From positions 186,001-250,000 of the forward strand of contig JBBCBC010000030.1 of assembly GCA_037126765.1 (NCBI GenBank): DNA of 64,000 nt, given 5' to 3'. The DNA is from Stenogyne calaminthoides. Lineage: Eukaryota; Streptophyta; Magnoliopsida; Lamiales; Lamiaceae. The notes under the pieces were generated by a model, which searched no databases, was not told the DNA's origin, and saw nothing but the letters and a program-made list of their open reading frames with translations. A program made the position numbers and the translations under genes. Below are positions 1 through 13,146 of the stretch, piece after piece (position 1 is the first letter of the stretch; every line of letters begins with the position of its first letter).

Positions 1-544
1 ATCCTTAGGTTTTGATTATATTTCTAGAATGAATGAAATCGTCAGAGAAAAGTTTATGATCAATTCCTCTTACATTTCTCTCATAGCTATTTCTCACTGT
101 CAAATTAATTCTACAAGAAATTTCAAGCTTGAAATCTTATTATTAAAATAAGTTGTTAAAGTGTACATAAAATAAGATAATAGAAATTTTCTCCATCAAT
201 GTATTACCTATTGATCCAAGATTATAGAAAAAAAACGAGAAGCACTGATTTTATTTATTTATTTTATGCTCACATCTCATATACCTCCAAATGAACCACA
301 AACTCCTGAAATAAAAAACCAAAATGAACGGACCTTTTCATATATAAATATACTAAAATTCTTCGAATTCCAAGTTGGACTGTTGAAATTTTCTTCAGAA
401 TAAACAAAAATGGCAGTCTGTGTAGAACTACAAAGACAAGATATAATACAACAATTAAATAATACCTAGCACTACATCTTTTACCATCTTCCCTATTATG
501 TTTACAGCTTCAACATCAAATAAATATGGAGATCAGAAATTAAT

Positions 545-3500
545 TTAAGTAAATAGCTGATTCCTAATCTTGTCGACTTTCAGGTCGATACCAAATCGAC
601 ATTCATCTTGAAGAGCCAATGTCAACATCTCTGTACAGAACTGATCATCCGGTTTTATACATAGAGCCTGAAAAGATCAAAAACATTTAAGTTTCTAAAA
701 AATAGTACATCTGTATATGTTGTTCTATATGTTTTATGCTCATAGAAGTATATTGCCGCCGGTATGTTGTTCTCTTGATCATGAGTACCTACTAGAAGGT
801 TTTGCTAACCATACAAATATTTTACGGGGGTGCTTGCAAACCCAACGAAGAAATTTACTCCACATAGTTTTACAAAAAAAAAAAAAGGCGATTCTCATTG
901 TTTTCCATTGATTGCAACCACCCCCTTATAATACTGAGAATTTAAAAACCATACCTTGTGATATTGTGTAATTGCTTCTGTATAGTTGTCCTGGAAAACA
1001 AAAAAAAGATGTGTAAGATAGATACATCCTTGGTTTAAGAAAAGAATGTAAAGCAAATATTTCACAAAAACAACCTTTAGGTGATATGTGTATGCGAGAC
1101 CTGCATATGTACTCAAGCTTCTTGTTGACAAAGCAAGTGCTTTCTCATAGTACATAATTGCTTCATCGTACCTCCTGATTGTCACAACATTTTATTGATC
1201 GTCAATCACAAATACAGAAAGAATCAACATTTAGATTATTAGGCAATCAATAATAGCAATAAGTAAACAGAGATCTCACAGTACATAATATAGGACATCA
1301 ACTCATATAATCACAAAAAAGTGTATTTGATATTATGCGGCATCCACTAAAAATATGAGAATACATACTTCAAGTTTCTCAATGCGTGAGCAAAGTTTAC
1401 TAAAGTTGGCTCCCACATCTCACTTAAAGAGGATGGTACATGATCCAATGTCTTCTCAAACCAGCACACAGCCTTCTTATACCTGAAATATTTGGAAGGA
1501 AATTACGGTAATGTAATATAGGTTACAATTTTACCTAAAATTGTTTTGAGTCCCACCCTCATTTTCAGGAGGTTTGTGAAACAAAAGATACAATTATATT
1601 ATAGACCAAGTTTTTCTGAGTTAAGAACAAAATAAGTTGGCAGTAAATGCTAGAAATTTCCTGAGAGGTACAAATGCTGATATTTTCTTGAGAGGTAATC
1701 TTACTCTTTCATATGATAGGCCACGACTCCAAGTTCATTATATACAAGTGGATCTGAAGGGCATATGTCTTTGGCCTGCATAAAATACTGGATGCAAGTT
1801 CTTTCAGAAGGATGAACATGTGAATAACGCTAGTAGCATTAAGCAACAGAGGAACGCATAAGCTTAATATCTTTACTGCCAAATGACATCTAAAGCATGA
1901 CCATGGAAGAAATTCACCTGCTCAGCTAGTTTGAAGCTGTGGGTTCGCATGTATTCCATTCCTATGTATAGGGTTGGCAAATGGCACCTGTAATCAAAGA
2001 GAATTAATAAACAACCTGAAAACCCCAATGATTGTAATAAAAATAGTAATAACAAAAAGACTTTTACAATGTGTAATCTTAAGATAAGCTAAACATTACT
2101 AAGAATCACTCATCACTAATGAGGAGAACATGAGGAATTAACAAGCACATAATCAAGCCAAGAAAGAGACGCGACCAAAAAATCATGAATGTGAAAAGTT
2201 AATGTGCATAAACTGTAAACCTTCCTGTTTGTAGGGCATGAAACGCACTTAGAAAAAACAACTAGATAACGCTTTAGAGGATAAACAACAGAAATTCACC
2301 CAGAAAAATTGAGATGAACAAATAGCATTCCTATATAGCTCAAATGCAAAACATTTCAACACCCACCCCAAGCGGCTACAGCTCAACATTAATTACAATT
2401 AAAACAAATAGAAATAATACAAATGATACACAATGTAAAAGGAAAGACATTTAAGAACAAATATAATATTTAGGCATGATCAAAAGAGAAATGGACAATT
2501 AATAGTCGTCCAAGTTAAATAAAAAAGGAAACAAACATAAGATAGACAACACAAGAAGTTTACCCAGGAAATAATCGAGCAGCGGTTCGGTAAGCCGACA
2601 TTGCTTGATCTCCTTCTTCTTTAGCCGCACATGCATTCCCGTAACCAATCCAGCCTGGAGCAAATGTTCCATCCAAACTTGTTGCCTTGCTGGAGAAGGA
2701 TAACGAGGGAATAGATGTAAACTCAAATCAGATGTGAAGGCTAGTAGCTCAAACCAATAAAGAAGACTGTTATTAACAGAAGCCCCTTTAATATGCACTT
2801 CAGAATACTGCATATCAGGTTATTGCATAAAATGGTGTAGACAGCCAACTGAAAAGGAGTAAGTAATGATTGCATTCCATAGTCCCAAAAGATAATACAT
2901 GAGAGGAGTCAAGTCTATGCGAGAGGGAAAAACTTGAAAATAAGAAATAGAAAATTATCAGCACTATTAAATTTCCCTTATTGAAAAAATAAACTTCTTA
3001 TGAATGGTCAAACTAGTATGAAAATAATTATCAATGAGTTGAAAATATTTAGGAATAAAATATGAACTCAATGAGAATGAAAATTGTCTCTCCACCTTTC
3101 TTCATTTTCACCCCTTAAACCCAAAATATAAAAATACAAAACATGTATCTCATAGAAAAAACATCATATCCCTTAGGGGAACCAATTCAAGGGTTAATAC
3201 CTGAAATAACAGCGTGATTGATCATACTTTTTGGTGCAGTAGTAGTAGCAACCCACAGCGAACCAAGACAGAGCTCTGAATAAACATGCCAAAAAAAAGT
3301 CAATGAGACACGAATCTGAAAGTTTCCAGATAAATATGAAAAGGACACCTATCACATAGTTACATCAACAATTAAGAATATCTAGAACTTGGTTAAGATT
3401 TGTTGAAAAGTTATTTATACCTGGACTTAACCAAGTGGAACAAATATAAGAAAAAAGACATGCAAATACTCAAACCTTTTGTTAGTTTTATTCTGATAAA

Positions 3501-6500
3501 TACTTGGAACTTTTGTTAGTTAGTTTTATTCTGATTTAACCAAATTATATTGGAAGTTTGGAACTACTCACTAAAAATGATAGGAGGAAATGTAAAAGAT
3601 TTGGGAATGGTCCCTGTTCCCACTTGCTCATTACATGTTTGTGACTATTTGGTCCTCTAAATAGATCAACATATCTGGCATAAGCTAGTAGTGAAAAGGA
3701 CAAACATGGCCAAACTTTAGCAGGAACTGAAACTGACTTGGTGTTCAATTTGACACCATTTCCATCAATCGCCATTTCAAGATTATTTTATTTAATCATA
3801 TTATACAATGCACTGGGAAGCTATCCCAAATCCTAATACAATGCCAGTAAACCACTGTGCATTGAGATACAATTCCAGATTAGAAAAGAAATAAAATAAA
3901 ATAAATGTGTAAAAAGATTCATAGATTCTCACTTCTGAGGATAGTCTTTGACTAAATTGCACGCCATTAGATAGAGTTCATTGGTTTGCCCAAGCTCCAT
4001 GGCCACTGCTAAATGCACCAAGGTGCACTTTAGGTGGAAAGGATCCTTTTCGAGTAATCTGAATTAAACATGTATAAATAAGTGAGTAACATAATAAATG
4101 TCAAACCTAACTTCTGACTAAAGAGAATAACAGACCCACATTGATGTTAGTTCAAAACATTTTTGGTATTCACCACACTGATGATAGTACTCAGCTTTGC
4201 ATGCTAAGAGATCAGTGTTGTTCTTCAGTGAGCTTAGTGATTTCCCAGAAGTCTTTGTAGTAGAAACTTCCAGCTCGAGTTCTCTAAATTTGGCTTCAAC
4301 AACATTTTCTTTATCATACTGGGGATAATGATACAGTTGGTATTATACTGAGAACAATATAACAGATGTTCTTGAACATAACATTAATGAAAATGGGAGG
4401 AATTTCATAACTTGGAGGTGCGCTAGCACTTAAAACTCAACTTACTTTCTTAATCAGGCATGAATAAAATGAAGAGAGCCATCCATCTTCAGGGCCGAAT
4501 TGCAAGGTTGCTAGTAGATTGGTCTCTATAATATATAGAATGTTGAATTAGATTTTTATCCAGTAATATACTGCTGAAATAAATCATTTCCTACAATGAT
4601 TTATGCAAGTAAATTTATACTAGGTGTTTGATTAGTAGCAAAATAGAAAATTAGCAAGCATGTAGCACATATTATATCACATTCATCGTTTATGCTTGTC
4701 TAACCCCCAATTTTGCATATTTACCAAAAGATAGTCCGCACCTTCTTCACAACTGAGCATGTGACCCTCAATAAGACACTCCAAGGCCTGGAACAAGAAG
4801 AAAATATGATGGCACATGATCCAAGATAACAATATGTTTTGAAAAATAATTATTTTGTATAATTACCATTTTAACATGAGAACTGATTTCTTTTTAATGA
4901 ATTAATTGTTCACCCATCATTATTCAATAACAAACTGCTAACAACGTGACTGGGGAAATTATGCTGCAAACAGTTAACTAGTGTACCTCATAACACAGAG
5001 GATCGGCTCTGATGGCAGCTTTGTACCTTCAAGTGTCATGAGAAAACATAGACTAAAGTAAGTTCTATCTGTTAAATCTGCTCTACTTTAAATCTTAACA
5101 ACAATAGAAATGCAGTCTACAGTGAAAAGAATAGCATGCAGCTAATCTAAATGAGGCAATGGAACAACAGAATAATATCAGAAACAGAGGAAAAAATTGA
5201 ACAAAGTAATATGACAAATGAATGGGGAAAAAGTAATGCACAGACTCTAAAATTCACTGTTCCTAAATGTAGATCATAATCCTTTTTTTTACAATAGAAG
5301 CCCTCATCTTAATACCCAGTAACATGGAAACTTAAAGTGGGAATGATTTATAACACTGTATTATGTTCTACCTAACACATCATTTCACCAATGTGAAATA
5401 AGATGGAACATTAGATCCATCTAAAGTTTCCATATGTGACATTGCTACCTTCTAGTTGGGAAAGGTTATTGAGTAACCAATAGTTTGTTATCTATTTAGT
5501 TCTGTGAATCCAAATGATGTGTTACAATCTTCTCTGGGAACAATTCCATTTTAGATTCCAGGATAACTTCTGCAAAAACCTCAGTGTCACCTGCTTGGTA
5601 TTGCTTTGATCCTGGGAAAATTTCAGGGTTAACTCAATGATCATCACAGGGAAATGGTGATTCGTATTTTTCAATATTCTTCTCTTTATGTGAGTTCTAT
5701 CCAAATACTTTTAAGAATTCAAATTACGACATTAAATTAATCAATTAATTTTTTGGAGTGTGGATTGTTAAATTACAAAATTGTAGTGATCCTACACAAT
5801 AGTCACTGGATGACAAACCATAAACAGCAAAGTATGATATATGCCAATAATATGCAAATGGAACAAAGTTAAACAACATCAGAAAATATTGCACGCACCA
5901 TAAGCGAGCCTGTGCGCGATTTTCCAATGCCTCGTATGCCTTGCCTCTTAAAAAGCATATGGCTGATATAATCTGCCAGAGAACGTAACCATCATTTTTC
6001 ATTATAACCACTACAAGTGAAAATTATTAATGAGCCATTCCTTTTCATTATTATTTCCCAGCAACGAGGTGGCCAACAGTAAATGCCACATTTGCCATGT
6101 GCTGGATCTAAACACTTACATTAATTTCACGGTCTTCACCATCTTTATCCAGATACATGCTATGGTAATCCTTTGAGTCAGTAATGTTACCATGTTCGTC
6201 GACATTAGCTTCACCAAGCATTGACAGGCATTGATCCCACTCCTTCAGTTCTTCCTGGTAATAGTATACGGTTTATGATTATTAAGGAGAATCAACAAAA
6301 TCTGATTTGTTACTATGTGGATCAATCAATCAATCACCAATACCCGTTACACACAAAGACATGTATAGAAAATTCAGGAAATGGGAAACTAACCCTAGGG
6401 AAAATGGTGTTATATGGTTAGCTGGTTAAAACGACATTCAAATGATAACTAAACAGGGAATTGTGCAAATCCATCAACTTATTATGCTAAACTCTTGCTG

Positions 6501-7261
6501 AATCTCAAATTGAATATGTGGATTGCTGCCAGTTTTGGAAAAAATTAAAAGGAGAATTGTCTAAATTTCCTAGAGGACCATCTAGTTATTGAGCATTTAT
6601 CTTTCATTTCATCTAATTACAAGGCACCACGTCCAAAAAAGAGCTGGTTATTCACAAAAAACTTAAAGAATGAAAGAAACCACAAGTTTCCTAAAATAAA
6701 TATACAGTTATAACTCTAAAATCTTTTATAAAGACATTTAATGTATAAAATAATCATCAATAGCAATGCAGAATTTGAAATTTTCAGTTTAATAAAGACG
6801 TTCCACCATAAGTGGCCAGTAAAACTTCCGCAAACAAATCACCCTTAGTCCCACCTCCCAATGAAAATTCACACGAAAATAGTAGTTTTGCCAAGAAATT
6901 TCAAATTTCTGAATAAGAAAACCCAACACAAAGAGCCCGTTCTCCAAAGCTTCATCTTCATACACATCAGTACACAATCGCACTCGAAGAGAATAAAAAA
7001 TTAAGAAATCATTACGAGGCATTTGGCAGCAAGGTAGCGAAACCGGAGGTCACGGAGGACGATTTGCGAGGCGTTGAGAAGGTGGAACGCGCGCCGGTAA
7101 TGCCGGCCGAGGTAAAGAGCCTGCGCCTGCATGTATATATCGGCGGGGTCCGCCGTCACCGCCGCCACCTTGTCGGCGAAGAATATCGCCGATGAGTACA
7201 AGTGCTTGCTAACGCAGTCCCGCACCACTCCCCGGAGCTTCTCTATTACCTCCTCCCTCAT
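545..7261 (-). CDS. APC6: Anaphase-promoting complex subunit 6 (APC6/CDC16), 16 exons
   Basis: This gene encodes the CDC16 subunit of the APC/C, the nuclear ubiquitin ligase that marks cyclins and securin for destruction. Exons, in reading order, lie at 7261-7016, 6254-6120, 5972-5899, 5026-4987, 4787-4742, 4525-4446, 4318-4140, 4058-3933, 3275-3201, 2689-2564, 1987-1918, 1787-1705, 1482-1369, 1174-1075, 990-955 and 667-545. The joined length is 1653 nt, 550 residues, close to the roughly 540 usual in plants, and all junctions keep frame with GT-AG introns. The N-terminus (REEVIEKLRGVVRDCVSKHL, then ADKVAA and IYMQAQALYLGRHYRRAFHL) is the hallmark plant APC6 start. Exons 10-15 encode back-to-back tetratricopeptide repeats, for example FAPGWIGYGNACAAKEEGDQ, DPLVYNELGVVAYHMKEY and YDEAIMYYEKALALS, which form the APC/C scaffold superhelix. 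It is the only multi-exon gene here without an apparent indel. Exon joins are by eye. Confidence 0.95.
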
Positions 7262-7386
7262 CTTCTGAACAAATTATGTGAATCGATTTGAATTCAGAGG
7301 TTGAATTTGAGGGTTTCGGATGCAGATTAGGGGTTTAGATTGGAAAAGAGCGGGAGCGATTTTTGGTTTTGCGATTCGTAATGAAT

Positions 7387-7435
7387 TGGGCCGTTTGGGC
7401 TTTTTTTTAAATTACAGTAAATGGGCTTGAGGCCC
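7387..7435 (-). promoter_or_regulatory. Site II (TGGGCY) cluster upstream of APC6
   Basis: Three TGGGCC/TGGGCT hexamers (7387-7392, 7396-7401, 7422-7427) and an inverted GGCCC (7431-7435) lie 126-175 bp upstream of the APC6 start. Site II elements are known TCP-factor sites in promoters of plant proliferation and housekeeping genes, which fits a cell-cycle gene. Function here is inferred from motif and position only. No clear TATA box was seen. Confidence 0.5.
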
Positions 7436-7442
7436 GGGAAAG

Positions 7443-9865
7443 GTCGCCTCCCATGTATAACAAAATGGCAATTTAAAATCCTAAGACAATAATTAGAAAG
7501 AATTATATCAATTCAGAATTTGACAGATAAATAAAACTATCAATTCAGGATTTAAATGATTTTTTTATATCGATTCATATTTTTAAGGAAAAAAAAGTAT
7601 TATCAATTCAATTTAGAACTCACGCATTGCAAAATTATATTTAACATCTTAATTCTCAGTTATCTAATAATACTTTTATAAATCACAATTTTAAAAAATT
7701 AAAAAATATAATAACTTCAAGAGAGTATAAAATATATATATTTATAAACAAATAAGGATAAATATATGATGTCTAAATTGATAGTTTTTTTTTTTCATGT
7801 CCCAAATTTTTAGGACCTTTAAGATTTTTTTTTCATATCAATTCATAATTTTAAAATAATTTTTTTTCATTTGTGGTTTTTAGATAAAACTAATTTAGGA
7901 CTAACACATTGTTGTAAGCAATTAGTGTTTGACATCTTAATTCTCAGTTATCTAATAATATTTTTTTAAATTAAAATTTTAAAAAAATATAATAATTTCA
8001 AGAGGGTATAATATATATATATATATATAATATAAAATATATATTTGTCAAACATGTTCTTAATATTTATAAGTTCTAAATTGATAGTTTTTTTTGGTAA
8101 AGTATAGTGTAACCAGGTTTACGGTTAAAAAGCAAATTGAACACGATTTATATTCAAAGAGGCTTTAATCCATTTATTAAAAAACTTACACAAACGTTTT
8201 ACTAAAAACGATTTCATGAAAAAAAACACACCCTTATTATATTAAATCAAAAGGGAAAAAAAATAGACCCTAAATTAAGGGTGTTTACTATTTTCATATT
8301 TAATTTAAAAGTGTGATTTATATTATTAAAAATGGACTAAAAGAAACTTTTATGTAAAATAATCAATAATAAAATTTTACATTATTCCAATCGGATTTTT
8401 TCTTTTGTATCCCAATATAGTTTTATATCTTTAAATGGGATTTTAAATCGACAGAAAAAAAAAATTAAAAATTAATAGTTTTACAATGTTTCTAGTTTAA
8501 TTTGTGGAAAAGTCTCGAGACTGGGTGTTTAAATTTGGAAACTAACATTACTGAAAATGAAAATTCAAAAAAAATTCGTCATGGATTTATGGGTTTGCAC
8601 AAAGAGACAAATGCAGTCTCCCACAAGATCCAATTTTACTTAAATAGGGTACAATATAAAAATAATTTGAGTCATAAATCATAATAAGAGTCTTAATAAA
8701 ACGTAGAAATAAGTGTAGTGCGACTTTTGCTTACATTATCAATTAATCCACCTAATCCGTGCACGTTTTATTAATATAGGACTAATATATTTTCTCAAAA
8801 AAAGAAAAAAAAAAGAGTAGTATACTTTTCCACGTTTAAATACATGTTTGTCTGTTTCTACTTGCAAGTCAATTATTAGATTTGATTTCATTTGCGTCTA
8901 ATGGCATAAGTAGAATTCCAGATTTTCGAAACAAACTGAAGCGCGGTTTGATGACATATTGACCCTTTTTTTTTTACTTGATTTACTTTATAATTTACTA
9001 TTAACAAATTAATCTTAAGAAATAGCTTTAAATTCTTGTGATACATAACGTTTATAATTTTTCAAATCAATAATTGTTGTAAATAAAATGAACTTGAGGA
9101 AAAATAAATAGTGGTTCTTACTTTATAGAATTTAACATTATGGGCTATGGAACTACCTAAAATTTTGTCTTATTTGATTGTCGTGACTTCACATGTCATT
9201 GATAATAATATTAGAGAAATACCTAAAATTTTGAGACGAGCATTTAAATTAAAATATTGAAGTTTTTAACACTTTAAGAGGAATGGGTGTGATTTGTCTT
9301 TAACAGTATCCCGTCTGATAAGAGTTTTTTATATTAAATACAACAGTCAATAAATGTCATTGACAAAATATTTTTTTAGACAAGTATTTTAGACAGTTTT
9401 ACGTAATTCTATTTAGGATTGCGTCCTTTGTATAATTAATTGGGGATTTTATTAAATTTTTTATATTTTAAAAAGTATGTAGATTTAGAAGATTAATAGG
9501 CTCAAAATGCGAGTTTGATTGATTTTTTTTATTTATTTACATGGATTTTTATAAAACTCGATATGATTGTGAGGATACACTTTTTTTATTAATTTTCATG
9601 GATTTCCAAAACTCCATTATTTGAAACTATTGATGAAAAATGTATATGAACACACTTGTATATAAAAAAAGTTATCCAAATTATTTAGAAAAATATAAAA
9701 AATACATTAGTTCCAAAAAAAATACATTATTATTCTCATCTTCATTCCCATCATTTTCTATAACCACAAAATCTTGTCACAAATCCTCTTTTTTGTTCCG
9801 ATTTTTTTATTAGTGACACAAAAAATCTCAAAAAGAACTTAAAAATTCTAAATAAGTTACTATTC
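7443..9865. other. AT-rich intergenic DNA, no gene seen
   Basis: Very AT-rich sequence with many homopolymer runs and short open frames that show no family resemblance. It holds the two-copy repeat listed separately (about 7540-8095). I see no coding region or RNA gene. Confidence 0.6.
7540..8095. repeat. Imperfect two-copy direct repeat, about 300-bp period
   Basis: The block around 7545-7790 recurs around 7840-8092. Shared anchors in the same order are CATCTTAATTCTCAGTTATC (about 7648 and 7943), AATAATTTCAAGAG or its one-base variant, and CTAAATTGATAGTTTTTTTT at each end. The copies differ by substitutions and by a TA expansion near 8010-8030. The source element is unknown. Confidence 0.65.
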
Positions 9866-10046
9866 ATTCATTTCAACGGTGGCTTAGCTTAGCCATTGAA
9901 CTCCTATTCGTTTTTAGTGGGAGATCCAGGTTCGATTCCATTTGGGAAAAGAATTTGGAGTTATAAAGGTGGATTGGTGATTTAAATGAAGTTTTTTGTC
10001 TTGGTGTCTTAACAATGCTTTCTTTCTAAAAAAAAATTCATTTCAA
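9866..10046 (+). mobile_element. tRNA-derived SINE with 11-bp target-site duplication
   Basis: A short element (9877-10035) begins with a tRNA-like head: an A-box-like GGTGGCTTAGCTTAGCC and a near-consensus B box GGTTCGATTCC (about 9931-9941), the internal RNA polymerase III promoter of SINEs. It ends in an A-rich tail. The 11-mer ATTCATTTCAA occurs directly on both sides (9866-9876 and 10036-10046), the expected target-site duplication of LINE-driven retroposition. Head, tail and duplication all agree, so this is a well-preserved and probably fairly recent insertion. Confidence 0.8.
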
Positions 10047-11267
10047 ATTCATTCATTTTGACCAATGTCTGTTCTACTTTGAATGTTCTTCATGATTTGA
10101 AAAATTTACAACAATAGACATGCAGTAGCAAAGAATCATATTGAAAAAAAAAATACAAAATTTCAAAAAATAAAACATTAGCACTCGCCAATGAAAATTG
10201 AAAAAAAAAATTGCATACCCTTTCGGCGATGGCCGTGAAAATATTGCACGGCAATGGTGTGAGGTCACTGCCTGGATGCAGCGGTGCAAGGCACGGGTGA
10301 GCGCATCGTCGATGGCGGGAGAATAAGCGGCGATGGCGGGGAGAACAAAAAGTTTTTTTAACCCGACCTTCGTTTCGAGTTCTCGAGATATACGTAAAAA
10401 TATCACGGTTGTTAGAAGAGATTTTGGAGAGTTAAATCTATTTATATTTTGGAAGGAAATCAAAAAAATCCATAAAAGTATTAAATTAATGACCGTGAAT
10501 CTTATCTAAAGATTTTTTAAGACTTTTTAAATCTGTATTGAATACCTAAGGATTTTTAAAGACTTTTGAAAATCCAGATTGAATACCCCCAAACTTTGAA
10601 AGTCTAAAAAAATCCTACAGACTCCACAACCAATACACTCCCCTAAATATTTCATAAATCGACCTACTTGAAACCATACCTCCTAAAATTAGAAAATTGT
10701 TTTGTTTTCAAAAAGTTATAAAAAACACTTATTTTTTAAAACTTATAAAAAGTGTTTATATCTATTTAGAAGAATTTGCAAATAGGCTTTTAGTGATCAA
10801 CTGTAGCTTGCATGAAAACACTTTCAGACGTAGTCAATTCATTGATAAACTGAGTAAACAATTTATGTTTAATTTTTTATTTTCTCTATTACTCGAATTT
10901 TTCTAATAGAAATTAAGTCATCATGTTAATTATAATGCGTACATCTAATTAACATGATCTAGAAATATATAATAACACCATTTTACTACATATGATCAAT
11001 AACATAGGTTATTTCTCCTCAACCACTAAAATATAAATTAATGATATTATAAATTCCATTGACTATAGCATTTTATAATTTTTTACGAGGGAAATATTTA
11101 CTCACTCTCTTGTAAGTGGTTCTTAGTCCAGATTAAATGAACAAATTGAAATTTACCAAGAATACATCATATATAAGCCGGCTGAATTTCAAATATTGAA
11201 ATAAAACTAACTAATCAAAATATACAATTGAATATTTAATTTAATTAAACCTCTCCAACTATGCATC
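10047..11267. other. Intergenic DNA with a GC-richer patch
   Basis: Mostly AT-rich. About 10,205-10,385 is clearly GC-richer (repeated CGGCGATGGC-like words) and has an open frame on the minus strand, but I recognise no domain and the frame runs into AT-rich filler. It may be a decayed gene or transposon piece. Nothing else can be supported. Confidence 0.4.
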
Positions 11268-11277
11268 TATATAAAAG
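11268..11277 (+). promoter_or_regulatory. TATA box of the small-peptide candidate
   Basis: TATATAAAAG matches the plant TATA consensus and lies 58-67 bp upstream of the ATG at 11335, so a start site about 30 bp downstream would give a leader of about 30 nt. Confidence 0.45.
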
Positions 11278-11334
11278 ATTAAAAAATATCACTCCCCACC
11301 ATTTTTCATCAAACCAACCCCCAATTTTTCAGAT

Positions 11335-11436
11335 ATGACTATTTTTAGCACATTTTATTTTGCCCTAATTCTTGTTTTGATATATTCATATCAAGTATCT
11401 GAAGCTAGAAAGCTCTTCATATCAATGCGGGTTTAG
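11335..11436 (+). CDS. Candidate small secreted peptide, truncated by an insertion
   Basis: A 33-codon frame starts with a good signal peptide: MTIFST, then a hydrophobic core FYFALILVLIYSY, then a likely cleavage region VSEA followed by RKL. Signal peptides ending in SEAR-K/R-x are common in plant secreted signalling peptides, but I recognise no named family. The frame stops at TAG because a 42-bp poly-A-ended insertion (next entry) sits in the coding region. Beyond the second copy of the duplicated target the original frame appears to stay open for 14 more codons, to a TGA near 11,523. A TATA box sits suitably upstream. Whether the gene is expressed cannot be told from sequence. Confidence 0.35.
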   Translation: MTIFSTFYFALILVLIYSYQVSEARKLFISMRV

Positions 11437-11480
11437 AGTTTCTCGCCTCTCTGCTAAAAAAAAAAAAGTTATATCAATGC
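11419..11480 (+). mobile_element. Short poly-A retroposon insertion with 10-bp target duplication
   Basis: ATATCAATGC occurs directly at 11419-11428 and 11471-11480. The 42 bp between contain a T/C-rich stretch ending CTCTCTGCT followed by twelve A residues. This is the pattern of a severely 5'-truncated SINE or LINE tail. It interrupts the peptide frame described above and introduces its stop codon. Confidence 0.65.
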
Positions 11481-13146
11481 AACACCTTCATTTGTTTCAC
11501 GAAGATGGGAACTTTATAATTACCGTATGAGTCATAAGTGAATTAGGACAATGATACCTAGTCACAGGGCGGGCACTAATCAAAATTAGGTGTCATGCTA
11601 CAATCATCATAATTTATAAAGTAGGTCTTATGTACTTTGAAGTGCTCCAATCGTAGTTCGTTTTAGAAGTGTGTACTATTCCAAGCGAAGCATGCAACTA
11701 TTTGAAGCAGAAGCATGCAACTATGTTCCCATATTAACATTTGCACTTTCACTGTGTAAATAAGTCGCTTTTTCTGTATAAAAAAAGTTTGGACCGACTA
11801 AGGCGGTTCTAAGCTAGGCGTGCCATAATCCGCCAGCCTGGCGATTTTCGACCTGCGCCTTGATTTTTATTAGATGCGCGTGCAATTAAAATGTGTTTTG
11901 AAATATGTAATTTGTTACGTTAAAATATACAATTTATGTTAATAAAAATAAGTTGTATGTTTTAATGTAAATAAATGTATGTTTTAAAATTCTGGCATAA
12001 TTGTCGCGATGCACGATGTAAACAGGATCATGACTTGTTTTAATTATAACATGTTTGTGCAGTATCCTTTAAAATTGAGGTACACTTGAATGAGCGTTGA
12101 TACACACACATAATTTGAGTTTTTTTGGCTCAAACATTTTAAAAAGGCCGAATATTATTTTCACTAGTTTGTACTTTTATCTCATGTAATGACTTTAAAT
12201 AAAGATATATAAATTTTTTCTTTAAAAATTAAATGTAGGCATGTTCTTTTTTTGATTATTTATGTAATAGTTTACCTTAATATCTTAAAGGTGTGTTTTG
12301 AAAAAAGCTTAAAATGCCTTTTCGAAACCAACTTTATTTTAAAAAGTTGTGAGATAAAATTTTAAAAATAAATACTACAAAAATTATTTTAAATGTTTAA
12401 ACAGCATAAACTTTTTCTATAAAGCAGCAAATATAAGCAATCAACCAGTAAAATAATTTACTTGTGGATTCAATTATGAAAACACATTCGACAAGACGTT
12501 TTCAATTAGTCAAGAACAACTGGAATTTCAAATAATTCATACCTTTTTATTTTGACAGAAAATAATTATACTTTTCACCAAAGAGAAGGTCCCTTTATTT
12601 CTTCGCTAATATCGAAGATTACAAATTAATCTTGGGAAATAAGCTTGTGCCAAAATGAATATTAGTATTCTTCCCCTGCGGTCTTGTGCAAAAAATTACT
12701 TACTTTAGATTCTGGATTTAACTAAAATGCAAAACAATTTTTACTGGCATTGTCTTTGTAGAGTAATATATGTCTTTGGCTTTCAGGCCTAGAGTGAGGA
12801 CCCATTAATTTTTTCTGCACTATTTATCGGTCAACTAACAATTTTCTGTATAACAAAAGGGAAAAGCAAAATGAATTCTTATGTAACATATATTATACAG
12901 ACAACTTCATATCTACACTAAAAATATAAAAATATAACAAACAGTGAATATACAGCTACAACTTACAGCAATGAACAAATTATTAATTTAAAGAAAATCT
13001 GCCGTCAAACTTGTTCTTTTAACAAAAAAGATAGCCATGGCAATCATTCTCTAAGAATGATTATATTTGAAAGGACAAAAAAAAGTTTTCAAGCTATGGC
13101 CTTCATCACAATTCACAACCTAGATCACCACCATCCATTTTGATCA
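11481..13146. other. Intergenic DNA with dispersed GTTGCAC-type repeat pieces
   Basis: AT-rich and without recognisable genes. At 11,680-11,770 there are copies of the words GCATGCAACTAT and AAATAAGTCGC that recur elsewhere in the window (near 16.2, 25.1, 30.4 and 41.7 kb). A 9-bp perfect stem (13042-13050 with 13054-13062, 3-nt loop) lies just beyond the 3' end of the GIL1-like gene. Confidence 0.5.
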
